From Cryptomeria japonica (lineage: Eukaryota > Streptophyta > Pinopsida > Cupressales > Cupressaceae), in assembly GCF_030272615.1 (NCBI RefSeq), contig NC_081410.1:142387349-142451348 (forward strand): a stretch of 64,000 bases of DNA. Reading direction: 5' to 3'. The notes below the pieces were generated by a model that was not told the origin of the DNA, made no database searches, and saw only the letters and a program-made list of their open reading frames with translations. Both the position numbers and the translations under genes were made by a program. This document shows, in pieces, positions 23,733 to 36,109 of this stretch (positions are counted from its first letter, which is position 1; the number at the start of each line of letters is the position of its first letter).

Positions 23733-25042
23733 CCATTATCAAACAAATAACATTACCACTCTTGAATGCCCATATTATGCACATTGGGCCTTGCGGTTGA
23801 TTTCCCAAGCCTACCAAAACAACATCCGACACAATCCCTCGCCTTCACATTTTGATGGATAACATGTTTCAAGGACCAAATCATGCAAATGTTGCAATCA
23901 TGGCGCATTGTGAGACCGCATCCTCTCTTGAGGCAGCGTATGGAACAATCTCTATGCCATGTCAATGATTCATATTTTCTCTCACCACTGTCCTAAGTTC
24001 ATAAAAACCATAGGCATAAATGCCCATGTTGACTCTAAACAAATTTTTCATCCTGCCATATCCCAATGCATCTCATGCATTATTTGCACTCAATGCAGCC
24101 CAAGAGATAACATCTCCATGAGGTATATTTTAAAACAGCTCGCGTGCATTGTTCAGGCTTCCACATTTTTGCCTTTCATGTTTGGTTAGTGCAGCTACAA
24201 CACTGGGCAACACTTCCCTATGCCTTGGTGTAAATCCATATATTGTTCCAAACCTCTGTTATCGTCACAGGCAGGGCATTCAAAAGGTGTGAAGTTTAGT
24301 ATTATGCCAAACCTTTTTATCAAATACTTCTTTTGTCTATCATGTAATCATGGCACTTAATGAGACCACCCTTTATTTTCTCACTGCAACTGATCACCTG
24401 GCAGACAAAAACCAGAAACCCACACAAATCGTTCTCAGTGCTCTCTCCCTTTTAGCTGATTCGTCCTGTTCATATTTCTCTCATTACTCCTATTTTGACT
24501 TCGCAGAGAAGCGAAGGATATACTCCCGCTCACCACATCACTGCCCTAAGATCTGTCTCCAATCCCATTTGAAGCACAGTCACCTATTTGGCATATAGTC
24601 CAAACGATCTTTGTCAAGAATAGGTTGTTGGATGGCGGATTCCTTGATAGTGTCCAAAATGGATTACCAGGTTCACGACTCCAAGCATTTTTCTTTTTGC
24701 TTGCTTGACGCCTCTGCACACCCACAAACTCATATTTTCTTTCTCATACAATATCACTAAGTGCATTTGAATAGTCTATAAGCTTGGGAAAATGCTACCA
24801 TATATCGTGCACATCACAAGATTCACTGTTGAACGAGATCACACCTAAAAGAATAAACTCGTCATCAATTTGGTTCGAATCCTTAGGCCATTCGGCTTTA
24901 TAGCTTTGCATTTCTCCGATTCATCTTTGAAAACCCTAAGATCTATTTTACCCATTGCACACTTTGCTCTAAATCCTCATATTGTCGCATGTTCATTTTG
25001 CCATCAAATTCTATCCCGTGTAGTGCTTGGAGTGCTCCCCGC
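23733..25042. other. Unrecognised AT-rich stretch
   Basis: Nothing here can be assigned. A lone tRNA B-box-like GGTTCGAATCC sits at 24872-24882 without a matching A box at the proper distance. Short open frames look random. Confidence 0.5.
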
Positions 25043-25284
25043 ACCTCGCGGGATAAGAAGTAACCTCCAAAAGCCGTGTGCAATCTCTTATCCCGCGGGT
25101 GTCTTTATCCACCTCTTGAGTTGTGCGGGACGAGAAAATTTCCTTGTATTTTGCATGAAATCCTTATCCCGCGAGCTTTACATGTTCGCCCAGATGGACG
25201 CGGGATAAGAGAATATTGTTTTTCCCGCTTCATTGGCTTATCTCGCGGGTTTTCTTACCAAACCAATATCCTTCGTGGGATAAG
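25043..25284. repeat. Cluster of GCGGGATAAG motifs in both orientations
   Basis: Eight related words lie within 240 bp: CGCGGGATAAG near 25046, CTTATCCCGCG near 25087, GCGGGACGAG near 25127, CTTATCCCGCG near 25162, CGCGGGATAAG near 25199, TTTCCCGC near 25226, CTTATCTCGCG near 25237 and GTGGGATAAG near 25275. Orientation alternates. The words overlap the plant I-box core GATAAG and resemble the E2F site TTTCCCGC, but no gene is nearby. Confidence 0.7.
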
Positions 25285-27115
25285 CTTCACCCGCATGTAT
25301 TTCTTTACCCACTTACCGAGCACAACTCCACTTGATTTAATTTTCAAAATACAAACTTTCAAATCACCCAAAAGGGGGCCCGCCCTTTTTACACCCAAGC
25401 ATAAGGTTTAATCCTTTCTCTTTTCTTTTAAAAAAGGCTTTGACTATTTTCACATGGCAATATTGTGAATATGACTATTCACATAATCAAGTCATTATGA
25501 CTTAATTAGTATTTTGTTTTAACTCCCAATGCCTTATATTATGAAAATATAGATGTGTGCCCCACTTCAATTTAAATCATATTTCAAATGATATAAAATA
25601 TAAGATTATTTAAGTCACACAATTTAAATAATACATGCTCCCTTGAATGAAAATTAAATAAAAAATTGTTTTAACTCATCTCTCTTTTATTTTGACTTGA
25701 GCTAGTCTCATATGTAATATTATTTGTATCGGAAGATTTAAACAATATATTTTGTATTTTAAAATCACCAACCTCCTCATTTGGGCATCTTCCCTAGTCG
25801 GGCCTCGAGTGGGCTTGACTAATTTTTTTTTGTTTTCAAACAACTGGCTTGGTGGAAATACTCTGATTCACTGACCTGAAGTATTTGGGAGTCGAGAAAT
25901 TGAACTCAGAATCTTCAGTTTTATAATTTTGCAACTTTTACACCTAGCCCAAAACACCTGAGTAGCTCAAGAAACGAGCTTTAAAAATTGATCAAAACAT
26001 TTGATTAGGGCTTGCAGGCTGGAACACTGAAAGATTGCAAAACATAGAAAATGGGGCATTTGACGGATCATCAAAATGATATTCGAGGCAAAAGTAATTC
26101 ACTTGAAAAGTTGCCTAATCAGTTGTTTCTGAATCTGAACTTGTTTAAACAACCTAAGTAGCACTTAAACCTTGATTTGAAAAAATATCAAATCATCACT
26201 TCATGGGCCGCAACTTGGCACACTGCCACATCAATATACCCTGAATGAGTGTGCAAGAGGGTTTGACCTGATTAGGTCACATGTGCAAATTATTCACCCT
26301 CAAAGTCGGCTTCTCTAAAAATCTGAACATGCTGAAGCTGAAACCCTGAAAAAGTTGCATTTGGAATGAGTCTCAAAAACTAATCATATGATGAGATGGG
26401 GGGCTACAAATCTAGGATATTGTAGATAATTCTATAGAGAATCACGTGGTACATTTGTTTTTAATTTCAGGTCAACTGGACGCAAAATATGAATTTTCAA
26501 AGTGGCCCTCAAACTGTTGTTAGGCAATGTTGAGTTGCAGAACTGAACTTTTTGCAAATGGAATCAACTTGGGAAACTTGTCAAATAGATTCATGGGACT
26601 AAGCCACTTGGCATGGGGCTTCAAAAAATATCAGATAATTATGGACAACTCTCTGTTTGTCTTGAAAATCAACTGGCAAAAAGATACAAGGTCTCAAACA
26701 GGGCTACTCAGAAAAAGGCAAACATGTGTAAACAACAACCCTAACTTCAAGCCCTCCAAAGGAGACTTCAAAAATCCATCATAACTGGTCTAGGGAAGCT
26801 GAAAATGGGCATATGACATATCTACAAGGTGTATAACCATCCCTCAAAGGGATTTCTCTTGATAATTCTCCATTGCAAAAATATGAGCTCACCAAGTGAG
26901 CTACATAGACCTGCTCTGAAAGGCGATTCTGAATGCAATCTACAAAATTTTGAGCCCGGGTCTTCAAAATTGGACAAATTTTTTGAAGTCCCAACAGTCT
27001 AGACTTCATTTCAATTTCTTAAGGTCGCATCTTTAGGTTTGCATTCCAAAATTTTGTCCAAATCACAAAAGTTCAAAAATATAAGTTGCATTGTCATCTT
27101 TTTAGGTTTTATTAG
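25285..27115. other. Unrecognised stretch, mostly noncoding
   Basis: AT-rich with no supported gene. It holds the possible SINE listed separately. I could not locate a 5' LTR or primer site for the gypsy remnant that follows. Confidence 0.4.
25838..25990 (-). repeat. Possible tRNA-derived SINE
   Basis: Read on the minus strand, TTGAGCTACTCAGGTG (A-box-like) is followed about 50 bases later by TCTGAGTTCAATTTCTC, which resembles a degenerate B box (GGTTCGANTCC), and the segment ends in an A-rich tail AAAACAAAAAAAAA. The order and spacing fit a short tRNA-derived SINE. I could not find clean target duplications. Confidence 0.4.
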
Positions 27116-27571
27116 TTGCATAAATCATCCTTAAATTCAAAAATCCCCAAAAAAACATTGTATAGTGACATGCTTGTTGAAACAAGTTCTCAATCCAAAA
27201 AATCACACAAATCTACATATCAAGCTATGTTGTTTCTAATGGATAATGTACCAAACACACAAACTCAACAATATCAAAACCAACCACCTAATTCTAATGT
27301 GGGTCCATCAAGCAACAAATTACCACAATATGGGATGCAACAATTAGGACCTCCACCATACTATGAACCCATATTTGTACGAACAAAATTGGGATGTGAA
27401 CGTGTTCCACCGACACCATCAAGGAGTGCACCATTTGATAAACCCAGGACATGCCACACAACCTTAAACGTCATATGGAAAACAAAATCTCTTACAAGGA
27501 TTTGGATCAAACCAAGATCTTCAAAAAAGAATGAATCCAAAAAACCAATCAGATTCAGATGCCTTAGATGA
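27116..27571 (+). pseudogene. Gln/Asn-rich leader, probably start of gag (element 3)
   Basis: An open stretch of about 150 codons encodes a polar protein with NVPNTQTQQYQNQPPNSNVG and a Tyr/Pro-rich part (QLGPPPYYEPIF). In later frames up to about 28200 the same polar composition continues with stops. Similar Gln-rich leaders precede the capsid in long gypsy gags. I see no domain, so the link to gag rests on position and composition. Confidence 0.4.
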
Positions 27572-29439
27572 TATTGAGATGTTTGTTAACAACCCTAAAA
27601 TGACAAAGAAAATGGATAAATTCTCGAGCAAGGTGTTTCAAATGTATCCTAAAATACAGAGATGATAGATATTGCTATAACTTTGAATAATCAAACCAAT
27701 ATTCTTGAACACAACATGAGGTAGATAATCTCTTAAGTTTTGAGCCTCCTCATTTAAATGAAGTTGATGTGCCACAAAAGGCTCCAACCACGCTAATTGA
27801 GAAATATGCATCTAAATCCTTAAGTGTGAATATTCCACCAAATGAAACATTTGAAGAAATCAATAATCCATTGCATAATACAATCCTGTTTCGACAAGAT
27901 TAGATGGAAATGTCTAAAACATTGATAAATGTGACGCAACAAAAGACATCACAAGTTCATAAAATTGGCTTAGATACAAGAACATTATTACGATTGGGAT
28001 GCCCAATATCGCTAATATTCAAACCAATTCAATGACGTAGCAAAATACTTATTTACACTCAAGTTTAACATATATGACAACTACACATGCACAAACAACA
28101 CAAAATTTGTCAGCATGGCCTTCGATCATGGAGACTAAGAGAGAAAATAGTGGTGCACAAACAAAACAAATATTACAACAATTAAAAAGTTCACAATAGG
28201 TGTCTACCTTCCCAATTGGAACGATAACTCGACTTAAAACCTGAACTTAGGGATTGAAAATCTATCTTGAATAGCTATCATTCTTTGGTGGAGGTTTCAT
28301 TTACATGTCAACTCAGGGACGTATTACTTGACAATGGTCCAACATAGTTTGTGCACTAAGTTCCAATAAAAGTCATTTCATTCTACTACGAAAAAGGAAG
28401 TTACTGAAATTAACACATAGAAATGTAATAACTAAAATGCTACAAGAAACCTTAATGGTGAAGGGTAATTCAAACAACTAACTACCACTAATGTTCTAAA
28501 CTGACAAATAGAAACTACCTTGTTCGCCTTTGGTTGCAGGAACAGTCATAGGTTCTGGTTCTAGTGGTTGTAGGAGCATTCAAATGTTAGAACGACAACT
28601 ATAAAAAAAATAAAACTAACACAAAAAAGACACATGATTGCTCACCAAGTGGGCCCCCTTGGATGAGCATGTCCAGAACTCAAATAGTCTTATATGTTCA
28701 AAACGCCATCACTTTATTTATCATCCCAAAAGCTATTACATTTCATGAAAACAAAGAGAATACTGTCTAACTCTTGAAAACTCTGTCTAACCCCTGCGAG
28801 GAGGTTCAGATCTTTGTTTATAAGAAAACTATAACAAACTACTAACTAACTAACCACGCTCAAGAGAATAGGCGGAAGTTTTATTACAACAAAGAAAGAG
28901 TCAACCACAAGGATTGTGGGACATTCATCATTCATAACCAAGAATATAGCACAATGGTTCTCACTAGATTGCCGCCTACTGGAGACAGCCATAAATATGT
29001 CTTGAATTGCTTCGCTATTCTTCAGCTACTCGGTTATCGCCTCACTTATTGCTTTAATGATTGCAAATGCCTTGACTCTATCTTTAACGGCCTGAATGGC
29101 ACAATCCTCTTTTCTGGCATGGTTTGATTGCTTCTACAACTACCTAAATATTCCTACATCAAGAGTTAAAGAACACAAACACACACATATCTATTTTCTG
29201 TCAACCATAACATTCATTCATCGACATATAAAAATATCATGGTAATTCACATAGTTGCAAGAATATATTCGTAGCCAAAACAATACGAAGTTTGAAAGGT
29301 TCGGTTAATGTTAATTATGCATAGGATCAAAAACCTCTAACACATCATATACCCTTAACATTGTCTGATTACACAACTTAAATCATGAAAAACATAACAG
29401 ACATAGACACAAAAAGAGATATCATTTCAGCTCATCAAC

Positions 29440-31136
29440 ATACACTTTTCAATGTGAAAACACGTAATGCACAACAACAATATCATACTCAACAACAAAG
29501 GGAAACACCTTTCGTGCCTCCACAAGTGAATAAAAACTTACAATAACAACAATCATTTGGACATATTTCACAATAAGTTAACGTAATTGCCACACAACAT
29601 GTAAAAGTGAAAAAACCTAAAACCCATAAGAATGGCTTTTTAAAATTATTTTGATATGTACCAGGGCAACAACAAAATATGGTGCTTAATCAACAAGTTC
29701 CAAATTATTATCAACAACATCAACACCAACAACATTATGTGCCTCAATATGCACACAATCACAAACAAGTTATTATGTGCCTCCACAATAACAACAAGTG
29801 AATGCTTATTATCAACCATGAGCACAATTTAAAAAATCTCAAGCACAATATCATCCTCAAGTGCAAATGGCAATCCCATCTCAACAAGCACAACAACATC
29901 AAAACATGACAGTGCCACAACAACAAGAACAATATCAAAATGCATACATGCCAGAGACGTCAAAGACGACAATCTGTGATCACCAAAATCTATTTGGAGG
30001 CAATGTGTATCGACAGAGAGGACATCAAGAGATGAATGATGAAATCTCAAAACCCTCACAATCTAATGCATTGGAGCAACAAATTGAGAGATTGCAACAA
30101 CAACTTGATGCATTACAAACTAAGGGAACAAAGAAGTTATTTACACAACAATATTTATGCCCAGATCAATATGATGAGAGTTTGTACATGCCTCCCTTCC
30201 CTCAACATTTCGAAGCACCAAAATTTGATAAATATAAGGGAAAGGGAAACCAAAAGATCATATTTGACCTTTCTATATTTCATGCACTGAAATAAATTAC
30301 GATGATAGATATCTTATGCATCTTTTCCCATGAAGTCTCATAGGACAAGCCATTGTATTAGTATGCACACTTGCTTGGAAATATAAAATATTGGAATGAA
30401 TTGGCTGAGAAATTTATTTGTCATTTTATATTCAATATAGACAAAAAGGTAAGTATGTCATACCTATGCGAAATGAAACAAAAATTGGGAGAGCCTTTGT
30501 TCAATTACTTACAACAATGGCACAGTTTGGTTAGTCGATGTTCTCTTGATATTCCTAAAGAACAAGTAAATTTATTTATTCAAAACCTTGCACTAGAAAT
30601 GATGCATGAGCTAAAAATGAAGAGTCCAAGTACTATCGAAAAGTTTATCATGAAAGGAAGAAACATTGAAAATGCTCTCGTAGCTAAGGGAATTATCAAG
30701 ATGAATAAGGAGAACAAAAATTCGACCAACTCAAGTGACAAGAATAAATTTTGGTCTAGAAATAAGAATGTCACCAATTATGGAGTTGTAGACACAAGAA
30801 CGATCAACACAAATCAAGGCAATTTTGTTATAATAGGACCAAGCGCTCATAATACTCAGGATCCTAATTAGGCTAGCTAAATCATATGACAAATGAGATT
30901 CAACAACAAGTCCAAAAACAAAATCAACAACATAGGCCCTTCAGATCAAGGGATGCACCTCCCCGACAGTTTACACCATTGGGAGAGTCGATTGAATCAA
31001 TCATGAAGCAACTAATTTAGGCCAATTTTATTAAGTTGCTAGATATAAAAGAGGAGCCATCAGTAAAACCGCATTGGTGGAATTAAAATGTGTATTGCGA
31101 GTATCATCGGTCAAAAGGGCACAAGACAACATCATG
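29440..31136 (+). pseudogene. gag of element 3: Gln-rich region, capsid domain, start of zinc knuckle
   Basis: CAA-rich DNA (29440-29960) encodes long Gln tracts. The capsid domain begins with QYDESLYMPPFPQHFEAPKF and DKYKGKGN. After a frame break it continues at 30371 with YWNELAEKFICHF, MKQKLGEPLFNYLQQWHSLV, SRCSLDIPKEQVNLFIQNLA and NIENALVAKGIIK, a clear match to the retrotransposon gag family. The zinc knuckle starts as YCEYHRSKGHKTTSC at about 31090-31136 and is cut by the insertion; its continuation (CFQLKHLIQDFLDQGVIKVD) is at 34369. Confidence 0.82.
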
Positions 31137-33499
31137 TGTAAAGACGTAAATCGTGCTAACTTCAATAATAGCCAAAAAAACTCTTTATTCATAAAAAAAC
31201 TCATAATTCCTTTAATAAGTGTATTTCATTCCACTTTTGCTTCCATATCTTCATTTGATCATTCCATTTATATCATAATAAACACAAAATTTCTATAAAA
31301 GATAAAGATTCTTCATTCAATACATCGATATAAGTAGTATCTCAATCATACAATACTTAGGCATTTCAAGTTGTCGTAAGTTCAATAAAAAAATAATACA
31401 AAGTAAAGGGTGAGATGCGTCCTTTGATCTGCAACCCAAGCTATCTTCAATGCAATCTTTAGCATGAAGACGAGAACAAGATTCAGGCACTTTTTCCGCC
31501 CAACCGTGAAGCTTACACTTCCCCGGAATTCTTAGTCAATCAAGAATACCCGACCCTGCATGAATTACTTAGCAAAAGAATTCGAAAGACAAGATGGAAT
31601 CTAGTGCGTGCCTAGATGATACATGCATTTTCAATTTTCTAATTCTATTAAGAAATGAGCAAGATCAATCAAGGACGTGGTAGAGAGTATAAATAAAAGA
31701 AATCCATCTAATTCAATGGTTTATTCAATTTGATTACTCGACCGAGTATAATGCCATGCATAGCGAAAATAGATATTTTAGAAAATCAAACTATTCTCTC
31801 TATAATCCACATTCGGTAGTTGTCCTGGAAGGTAACTTTCCACAAACACAAGCCTATCTAGCTATGTTCACATAAATCTTAGAATAAATATATACAGAAG
31901 ACAATCTTTCGCCTTTCAATTCTATCTTCCTATTTCTTGAAAGATAAACATACAACGCTAAAAGAAGACAATCTTTCATTGAATATAAATTGAAAGAATC
32001 AATCTTTTATTACAACCAATCCCATTTGACAGGAAGCAATCTTTCATGGATAAACAAATATACATCTGAAAGAAAACAATCTTTCCCTTCTATCTTTCAG
32101 GCAATTTAAAGACAAGAATTAAATATTAAGAAGGTGTAACACATGTATGTATCTTTACAAAGAAATTGAATAAAATGAGCACACATTCTTTTATTCAATT
32201 ATCAAAACATTTAAATAACGTAATCATTAACATGGATTCCATTTCTTATGGTTCAGAATTCTAAGTTTATATCGTCTAAGCTCTTTATCTTCCCATGTGT
32301 CTTGGTTTGTTTACCTCTTTTCTCAAAACATCATATTTAGTTTAATACTAATATGTGACTTTTTATGATTTAAATACTCAACTCACCGATTTTACTAATT
32401 TACCAAAACAATAATCTAACATGATGAAAATTCATAAAACGCCTATCTATATGGCTTTTTTAATGAGACACCCGATAACAATCTTTTCTCTTCATGCAAG
32501 GATCTAATTTGAAAGTGTAAGTCTTTTCTTTATGATATCAAAATAAACTTCACTATTTAATAAGTCTTAATCCTAATATTTCATCTTCTTCGCATTTCTA
32601 TTTCAGAGTCCTCTTACTCTGTTCCTAGAGGATTTGGTGGTCTAATTTCTATGAATTTCATTTATGTTTATCAACAATCTATAAGAAAATATTTCATTAT
32701 TGCATCTATATTTGCATGATTGTAATTTAAACAAGTAACAATGATTTATATCGCGACTAACTCTTTCATTAGAATATTGCATAAAGCTAAAACTAGATCA
32801 TTCTTTATCTCTTAAATCTCTATCTAACAAAACATGCTAGATTTGAGCCTACCTCAAGAAACGCGATCCATGTCTATTATGATTCCTGATAACTTCAAAT
32901 TGCCTGCAATACGTCCAGATTCCAATGCTTTCCACCTCGGCGCTCTTCTATCTCACGAGCTCTCTATTCCTAGTTCTTATCCTTTCTATATTATGAGAAT
33001 TTCTCAAATAATAATAATTTAACTAACACACGTTCAAGAGCCTCGACTTGTCAACTTCTACCAATCAACCCACCAACCGCCACTGCCACCTCTTGCTAAT
33101 ATAAGCATTAATATATTGTTAAACTTAAACATAATATATTTTGTTTAATTGAATTGCTGATATTATCTCCTATCTGCAAGGTGTTTGGCTACGTGGAATA
33201 ATCCTCATATTTTTCATGTTTCGTAGCACAAAGTCCTTATCTCGTTTGTACTCAATGAGTTTGATAAGGTGATAAGTCAATATTAATATCAATCTCTCTT
33301 CATGTAAGTCGTTTCTACATGTCTTAGTTAATTTTCCAAGTGTTAGTGTACGATTAGAACACTTCAAGTTGACTCCAGACATGTCGACTTCCTCTAGCAT
33401 GCATTATAAATCCGCCAATATTTCAAACAGGTCGGTATTTATATATCGACAAAAATATATAACATAAACCAGTTAACATGTTCTTTAATAAACCATTTT

Positions 33500-33540
<41 letters not shown>

Positions 33541-34365
33541 TTTCATTAAATAAAGAACTCATATACATATATATATATATATATTTAATCTCAAATGATT
33601 ACGTATAGGTATAAATAAAATTCATGACGTAATTAAATTTCACGATCATATATAACTATATAGATATATATGTATATGATTGAATCAATATCTCATATAC
33701 ATATATATGTTATACTATTATCAAATTACCAAAGTAAATTCATAAGTACGATATTTCATGCATTTATACATATCTGAACAAAAACAACATATAAACATGG
33801 GGTCAATATTCGTTTTTAAATTATTTAGACATTTCATCTCCTTTAACAATAAAGCATAATATTTCACAATCACTCATGCAACTTAGATTTAATTCAATCA
33901 CCACTCAAGTCATGCAACAAATGCTCATGTATAAATATTTAAATCAATCTTCTACTCATTCCAAATTCATCATTCCTATTTAAACAAACACTCAAATAAG
34001 GTCATTTAAATCATCCATCATTACAAGATGCAAATTATAAATCCTAATGTGGTGTGTGAGAGATTCCATCTATTCTAACGAAATACAAGAGCTAAGACAA
34101 CTCTACCTGAACCATGTTCTCACCTTCATCTGTGTTCACCAATTCCTGCATTCACTTGCATTTAGTTGCTCATTAGGAATGACGATCCCAATTTTGCAAT
34201 AAAAATTATTATTGATCATTCAATTGTATATAAATCATTTCAGTGCATTCGATCTCCTATCTTATTTAATTAACAATTCCAATTTCATTTATTTTCCATT
34301 TCATTTAAAAAAAATAAACATTATTTTCCTAATTAAATAATTATGGAAAAATAGAGTTCGTGACA
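31137..34365 (-). repeat. 3.2-kb LTR-like insertion in the gag zinc knuckle
   Basis: The insert is bounded by TGTAAAGACG on the left and TTCGTGACA on the right. Flanks TCATG (31132-31136) and CCATG (34366-34370) look like a 5-bp target duplication with one change. Removing it rejoins the gag reading frame from GHKTTSC to the LKHLIQD block. Read on the minus strand it starts TGTCACGAACTC, a common LTR start. It holds no gag or pol, so it is best read as a solo LTR, though unusually long. Inside are many AATCTTTC words (31900-32100) and AT microsatellites. Confidence 0.65.
33502..33583. repeat. (AT)n microsatellites
   Basis: An AT run of about 36 bases at 33502-33538 and a shorter one near 33563-33583 lie inside the LTR-like insertion. 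Confidence 0.95.
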
Positions 34366-35800
34366 CCATGTTTCCAACTGAAGCATCTTATCCAAGATTT
34401 TCTTGACCAAGGCGTCATTAAGGTTGATTCACTTGCCAAAACTTCTAATGTTGATCCTACAATTTTCAAGATGCCCTTACTTGATCATGACAAGCGAAAG
34501 GCCTCCTCTTTAAACACAAACCAAAAAGGCAACATGAACCACATGAGGACTTCTCGTAACTATACCATTAATTACTTTAATGCATTAGACAATCACGTGT
34601 CAACCATAAGTATTAAAGACCAAGATCCCTGATGTACAATGGCTACTCGTCGATCTAAGCTATTCTTAAAAGGAGCTCTTTCCAATCCTCCTAAACCAAC
34701 CCAAACGAGTCGGTATAATCTTCTTGGCCATTTGGGAAAAATGCTTGCATAAATTTCCATCCTTGAGTTGTTGAGAATGCCTCCCATGCATCGAGTTGTT
34801 TTGGAAAAATCTCTAACTGAGTCGATTGTGCCTACTAACATTGTTGTTGACCAATTATAGGCCAGGTTAGGGCATCTCGCTACCTCCCAACATGTCACTT
34901 TTTTCAAACCATGATATTCCCCTTGACAAACCACACCATAATGGCTCCTTCGATCTTGAGGTCTTCATCCATAATTGCAAGGTTAGATGAGTTTTGGTAG
35001 ATGGCAAAGCAAGCCTTAATATTTGCACTTTGAGAGTCTTAATTGCTCTTGGTTTCATTAAAAGTGACACAGATCCTTCTAGGAGGATAACAATAAAAGC
35101 CTATGATGATTCTAAACACTTGTCTAAAGGAGTGATCATATTACCTATCAAAGTGGGTCTTTTGATAGAGAATACTTTGCTACAGGTGTTTGACCTAGAA
35201 TTTCTGTATAACATGATTATTGGCCGCCCATGGATCCATGAGATGAAAGTGGTTACTTCAACCTATCATTAGTATTTGAAATATCCATACAATGGAACTG
35301 AGACTACAATTCTTGGAGATCCCAACGCCTTTCAATTTTGTGCTAACCTGAAGAACACTCCAGAACAACAAGTATCATTGAATAGAGAAGCACCTTCTTC
35401 CAACTATGTGGATCTCCAAACATTGTTAGAATTAGTTAAGGGCAAGATAAAGGTCTAAGATCAAGGATGTGGGAAATATTCATGGCTCAAACATTCCTTA
35501 TTGGTAACCTACTTGTATCGCCAAAATCACATGGGAAACCACACCTTTTGCACAAAGATCATAAGACAGTCATCCAATATCAACCCCTTACCACATTTGT
35601 AAAGTGGGGTGAATTGAACACGAAAACTTTGGATGAAGATGTATTAGATTGGCTCTTCAAAGATGAAGCAAACATACCACCTATCCAATTGTCAGTGCAA
35701 CAATATGGCAAAGGTTTCAACATATGTAGAAAAGGCATATGATGGACGTAGTGGTTTGGGACTGAACAATCAAGGAAGATTATAGCCAATCATATTTGAG
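34366..35800 (+). pseudogene. gag C-terminus, protease and linker of element 3
   Basis: In order: FQLKHLIQDFLDQGVIKVDS (gag after the knuckle), KPTQTSRYNLLGHLGKMLA, ISILELLRMPPMHRVVLEKS and NIVVDQL (pre-protease region), then the protease with VLVDGKASLNICTLRVLIAL (active site DGK instead of D-x-G-A), RITIKAYDDSKHLSKGVIIL, NMIIGRPWIHEMKVVTSTYH and LKYPYNGTETTILGDPNAFQ. The linker contains LDWLFKDEANIP and VQQYGKGFNI, matching the linker of element 1. Several stops and frame changes are present. Confidence 0.82.
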
Positions 35801-35824
35801 AGGTGACATATAACTTTGGGCTTA

Positions 35825-36107
35825 GGATTTGTACCATAGTAGGATCTAAAGGTTTTGAGATATTTGCATCAACAACATCCCATAGATCTCAATCTATTAG
35901 AAAATCCTCCATCTTTAGCTTCCATATCTCAAAATTATTTTCAAAAAAATTATCCACCTCTATTCTCCTTGATGAACTTTCCATCTATTTTTTTTTTGCT
36001 ATGAGATCAAAAAGTATCTTTCTCAAAAGCTGCCATTCAAATTTGGATTAGTTCAAAAAACCGAAAAAACCCACAATTGAAGCAAAGGTGATCAAGCTCT
36101 GATACCA
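35825..36107 (-). mobile_element. Truncated copia internal region with primer site (neighbour copy a)
   Basis: This matches 42890-43171, the stretch inside the right LTR of copia element b, including the start of gag on the minus strand. It ends in GCTCTGATACCA (36096-36107), i.e. TGGTATCAGAGC on the coding strand, the initiator-tRNA-Met primer site. So the LTR at 36110 has copia internal sequence on both sides. The left end is cut at the junction with the gypsy remnant near 35815-35835. Confidence 0.75.
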
Positions 36108-36109
36108 CT

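Larger units (their letters stand above)
27116..35820 (+). mobile_element. Decayed Ty3/gypsy element, gag-protease part (element 3)
   Basis: On the plus strand, a Gln/Asn-rich gag leader, capsid domain, zinc knuckle, protease and post-protease linker follow one another, with a large insertion at 31137-34365. The coding blocks are closest to the Tat-type gag and protease of element 1. No RT or integrase is present: the sequence stops being gypsy near 35820, where copia sequence begins. No LTR was identified at the left. The segment 28200-29400 is unassigned and could hold another insertion. Confidence 0.7.

Noticed and set aside
24872-24882. GGTTCGAATCC as part of a tRNA gene
   Set aside because: No A box or cloverleaf can be built upstream at the required distance.
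25076-25411. Open frames over the GCGGGATAAG cluster as a gene
   Set aside because: Composition follows the repeated motif; no recognisable domain or conserved partner.
28300-28700. Possible LTR border shared with 53000-53340
   Set aside because: Both have a short AAGTGG-GGCCCC-TTGG word, but I could not align the flanks or find matching ends.
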